Assembly: GCA_036756425.1 (NCBI GenBank)
Contig: DAIOLC010000069.1
Location: 1-6,548, forward strand
Length of the DNA stretch: 6,548 nt
Direction: 5' to 3'
Source: UBA6115 sp012514225
Lineage (GTDB): Bacteria; Bacillota; Clostridia; Christensenellales; Aristaeellaceae
Shown here: positions 5,738-6,548 of the stretch, piece by piece
Layout of the letters: each line of letters begins with the position of its first letter
How positions within the stretch are numbered: the stretch's first letter is position 1
Translations under genes and position numbers: made by a program
The notes under the pieces: generated by a model
Database searches by the model: none
What the model was told of the DNA's origin: nothing
What the model saw: only the letters and a program-made list of their open reading frames with translations

Positions 5738-6361
5738 ATGGCGACCTATCACCTCAACGCGCCTTTTGACGCAGGCGACATCAGGAAACTCCGCGTCGGC
5801 GACCTGGTATACGTGAGCGGGAAGGCCTTCACCTGCCGCTCACGCCTGCACCGCTGGGTGTTCGACGAGGGGAACCCCGCCCCGCAGGCCGCCATGGAGC
5901 GCGACCTGCTCATCCACGCCGGGCCGATCGTGCTGAGGGAAGACGGGCGGTTCAGGCTGGTTTCCTTCATGCCCACCTCCAGCATCCGCTTCGAGAAATG
6001 GGGCGCCCGGTCGGTCCGGGAATGGGAATTGCGGATGATTATCGGCAAGACGACGATGGGCCGGAAAACGATGGAGCAGATGAAGGTGCTGGGCTGTGTG
6101 CACGTCTCCCCGCAGGGCGTCAGCCCCAACCTCTGGGCCGACTCCATCCGCGTCACGGGCGTGGAGCTGTACGACGAGCTGGGCGCCATCGAGGCCACCT
6201 GGCAGCTGGAGCTGGACAACCTGGGGCCTTTTGTCGTCGATATCGACACCCGGGGGGAGAACCTGTTCGAAAAGATGGACGAAGCCGTCGCGGGGAACCA
6301 AAAGGCGGCCTACGAGTTTCTGGGGATTCCGGAGGGTTTCGAGTATACGAAGCTATACTGA
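5738..6361 (+). CDS. Class I fumarase / L-tartrate dehydratase-type hydro-lyase, beta subunit
   Basis: 207 residues from ATG 5738, with GGGAGG (5724-5729) 8 bases upstream and only 5 bases after the alpha stop. This subunit supplies substrate-binding residues to the cluster-bearing alpha subunit. The motif TCRSRLH (32-38) corresponds to the TARDAAH motif. The usual GPTTSxRM reads MPTSSIRF (78-85), and IGKGGM reads IGKTTM (102-107). Spacing agrees with fumarase catalytic residues as I recall them from Leishmania: Arg34, Thr80, Arg84 and Lys104 fall at the same mutual distances as Arg421, Thr467, Arg471 and Lys491. The catalytic set is therefore kept while surrounding residues changed. The usual glycine/alanine-rich segment after the lysine is replaced by HVSPQGVSPNLW (122-133). 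The tail ends EGFEYTKLY. Family is well supported; the substrate is probably a hydroxy-dicarboxylate or related hydroxy-acid but is not determined. Confidence 0.88.
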   Translation: MATYHLNAPFDAGDIRKLRVGDLVYVSGKAFTCRSRLHRWVFDEGNPAPQAAMERDLLIHAGPIVLREDGRFRLVSFMPTSSIRFEKWGARSVREWELRMIIGKTTMGRKTMEQMKVLGCVHVSPQGVSPNLWADSIRVTGVELYDELGAIEATWQLELDNLGPFVVDIDTRGENLFEKMDEAVAGNQKAAYEFLGIPEGFEYTKLY

Positions 6362-6445
6362 AGGAAGCTGACAGCATCTGGCGCACAGCCCATTGAATGG
6401 CTGATTTCAACAGTTCCCATACCAGGTTTATCGCATGAACGGCTC

Positions 6446-6496
6446 AAAAAAATCACGAAAAAATGAGAAGCAGTCACGCTCCTGCGTGACTGCTTC
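6446..6496 (-). terminator. Intrinsic terminator oriented leftward, for a gene beyond the right edge
   Basis: GAAGCAGTCACGC (6467-6479) pairs perfectly with GCGTGACTGCTTC (6484-6496) around a TCCT loop, a 13-bp stem. Read on the minus strand, it is followed by TCA, then six T (6463-6458), and after CGTGA seven more T (6452-6446). On the plus strand no T-tract follows, so it is a poor terminator for the operon. It therefore implies leftward transcription arriving from outside the window. Confidence 0.75.
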
Positions 6497-6528
6497 AGAC
6501 TGTCAAAAAACCATTTCATGGGAGGTAT

Positions 6529-6547
6529 CGGAGGGCGAAGCCCTCTG
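6529..6547. repeat. GC palindrome at the window edge
   Basis: GAGGGC (6531-6536) and GCCCTC (6540-6545) flank GAA. An outer G-T wobble pair and a C-G pair extend the stem to 6529-6547. It resembles short hairpin repeats scattered between genes in many GC-rich genomes. Only one copy is in view, so repeat status is a guess. Confidence 0.35.
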
Positions 6548-6548
6548 A

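Noticed and set aside
6310..6519. 69-residue minus-strand frame beginning MKWFFDSLKQ
   Set aside because: No purine-rich site before its ATG, and it would read straight through the leftward terminator and into the antisense of the beta-subunit gene.
1..6548. CRISPR array, tRNA/rRNA genes, insertion sequence or phage genes
   Set aside because: No spaced direct repeats, cloverleaf or rRNA sequence, transposase or phage structural motifs were seen in the window.

Overview
The window holds the start of one leftward gene (a peroxiredoxin) and, diverging from it, a compact six-gene rightward operon that looks like an undescribed small-molecule catabolic or modification pathway. Strong purine-rich Shine-Dalgarno sites (GGAGG type) before every gene, TTG starts and the peroxiredoxin type fit a GC-rich Firmicute of the class Clostridia. 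This placement is an inference from sequence style, not from a marker gene.

Layout. Positions 1-563 (minus) encode the first 187 residues of a Prx6-type peroxiredoxin that runs off the left edge. Positions 564-1020 are intergenic: AT-rich near the peroxiredoxin, GC-rich to the right, ending in an inverted repeat at 908-948, a good sigma-A-type promoter (TTGACT, 17 bp, TATAAC, 952-980) and a strong ribosome binding site. The operon at 1021-6361 encodes, in order: two small diverged paralogs resembling the ATC-hydrolase-like family (1021-1497 and 1494-2009), a dihydrodipicolinate synthase/N-acetylneuraminate lyase family enzyme (2056-2961), a large FAD-dependent oxidoreductase with an extra C-terminal beta-rich region (2989-4818), and the alpha and beta subunits of a class I fumarase/tartrate dehydratase-type iron-sulfur hydro-lyase (4815-5732 and 5738-6361). 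Three junctions overlap by 4 bases or are 5 bases apart, so translational coupling is likely. The two junctions with gaps flank the lyase gene, and the one before it carries a perfect 11-bp hairpin between the ribosome binding site and the start codon.

How the genes may work together. A flavoenzyme oxidation, a Schiff-base aldolase/lyase step giving or using pyruvate (or a 2-keto acid), and hydration/dehydration of a hydroxy-acid would form a short route feeding central metabolism. The two small ATC-hydrolase-like proteins could act together on a ring or amide substrate. The substrate cannot be read from the sequence. No transporter, regulator or CoA enzyme lies in the window.

The right end (6362-6548) has no gene. 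It carries a 13-bp hairpin whose T-tracts serve the minus strand, so a leftward gene probably converges from beyond the window, and a short GC palindrome at the very edge.
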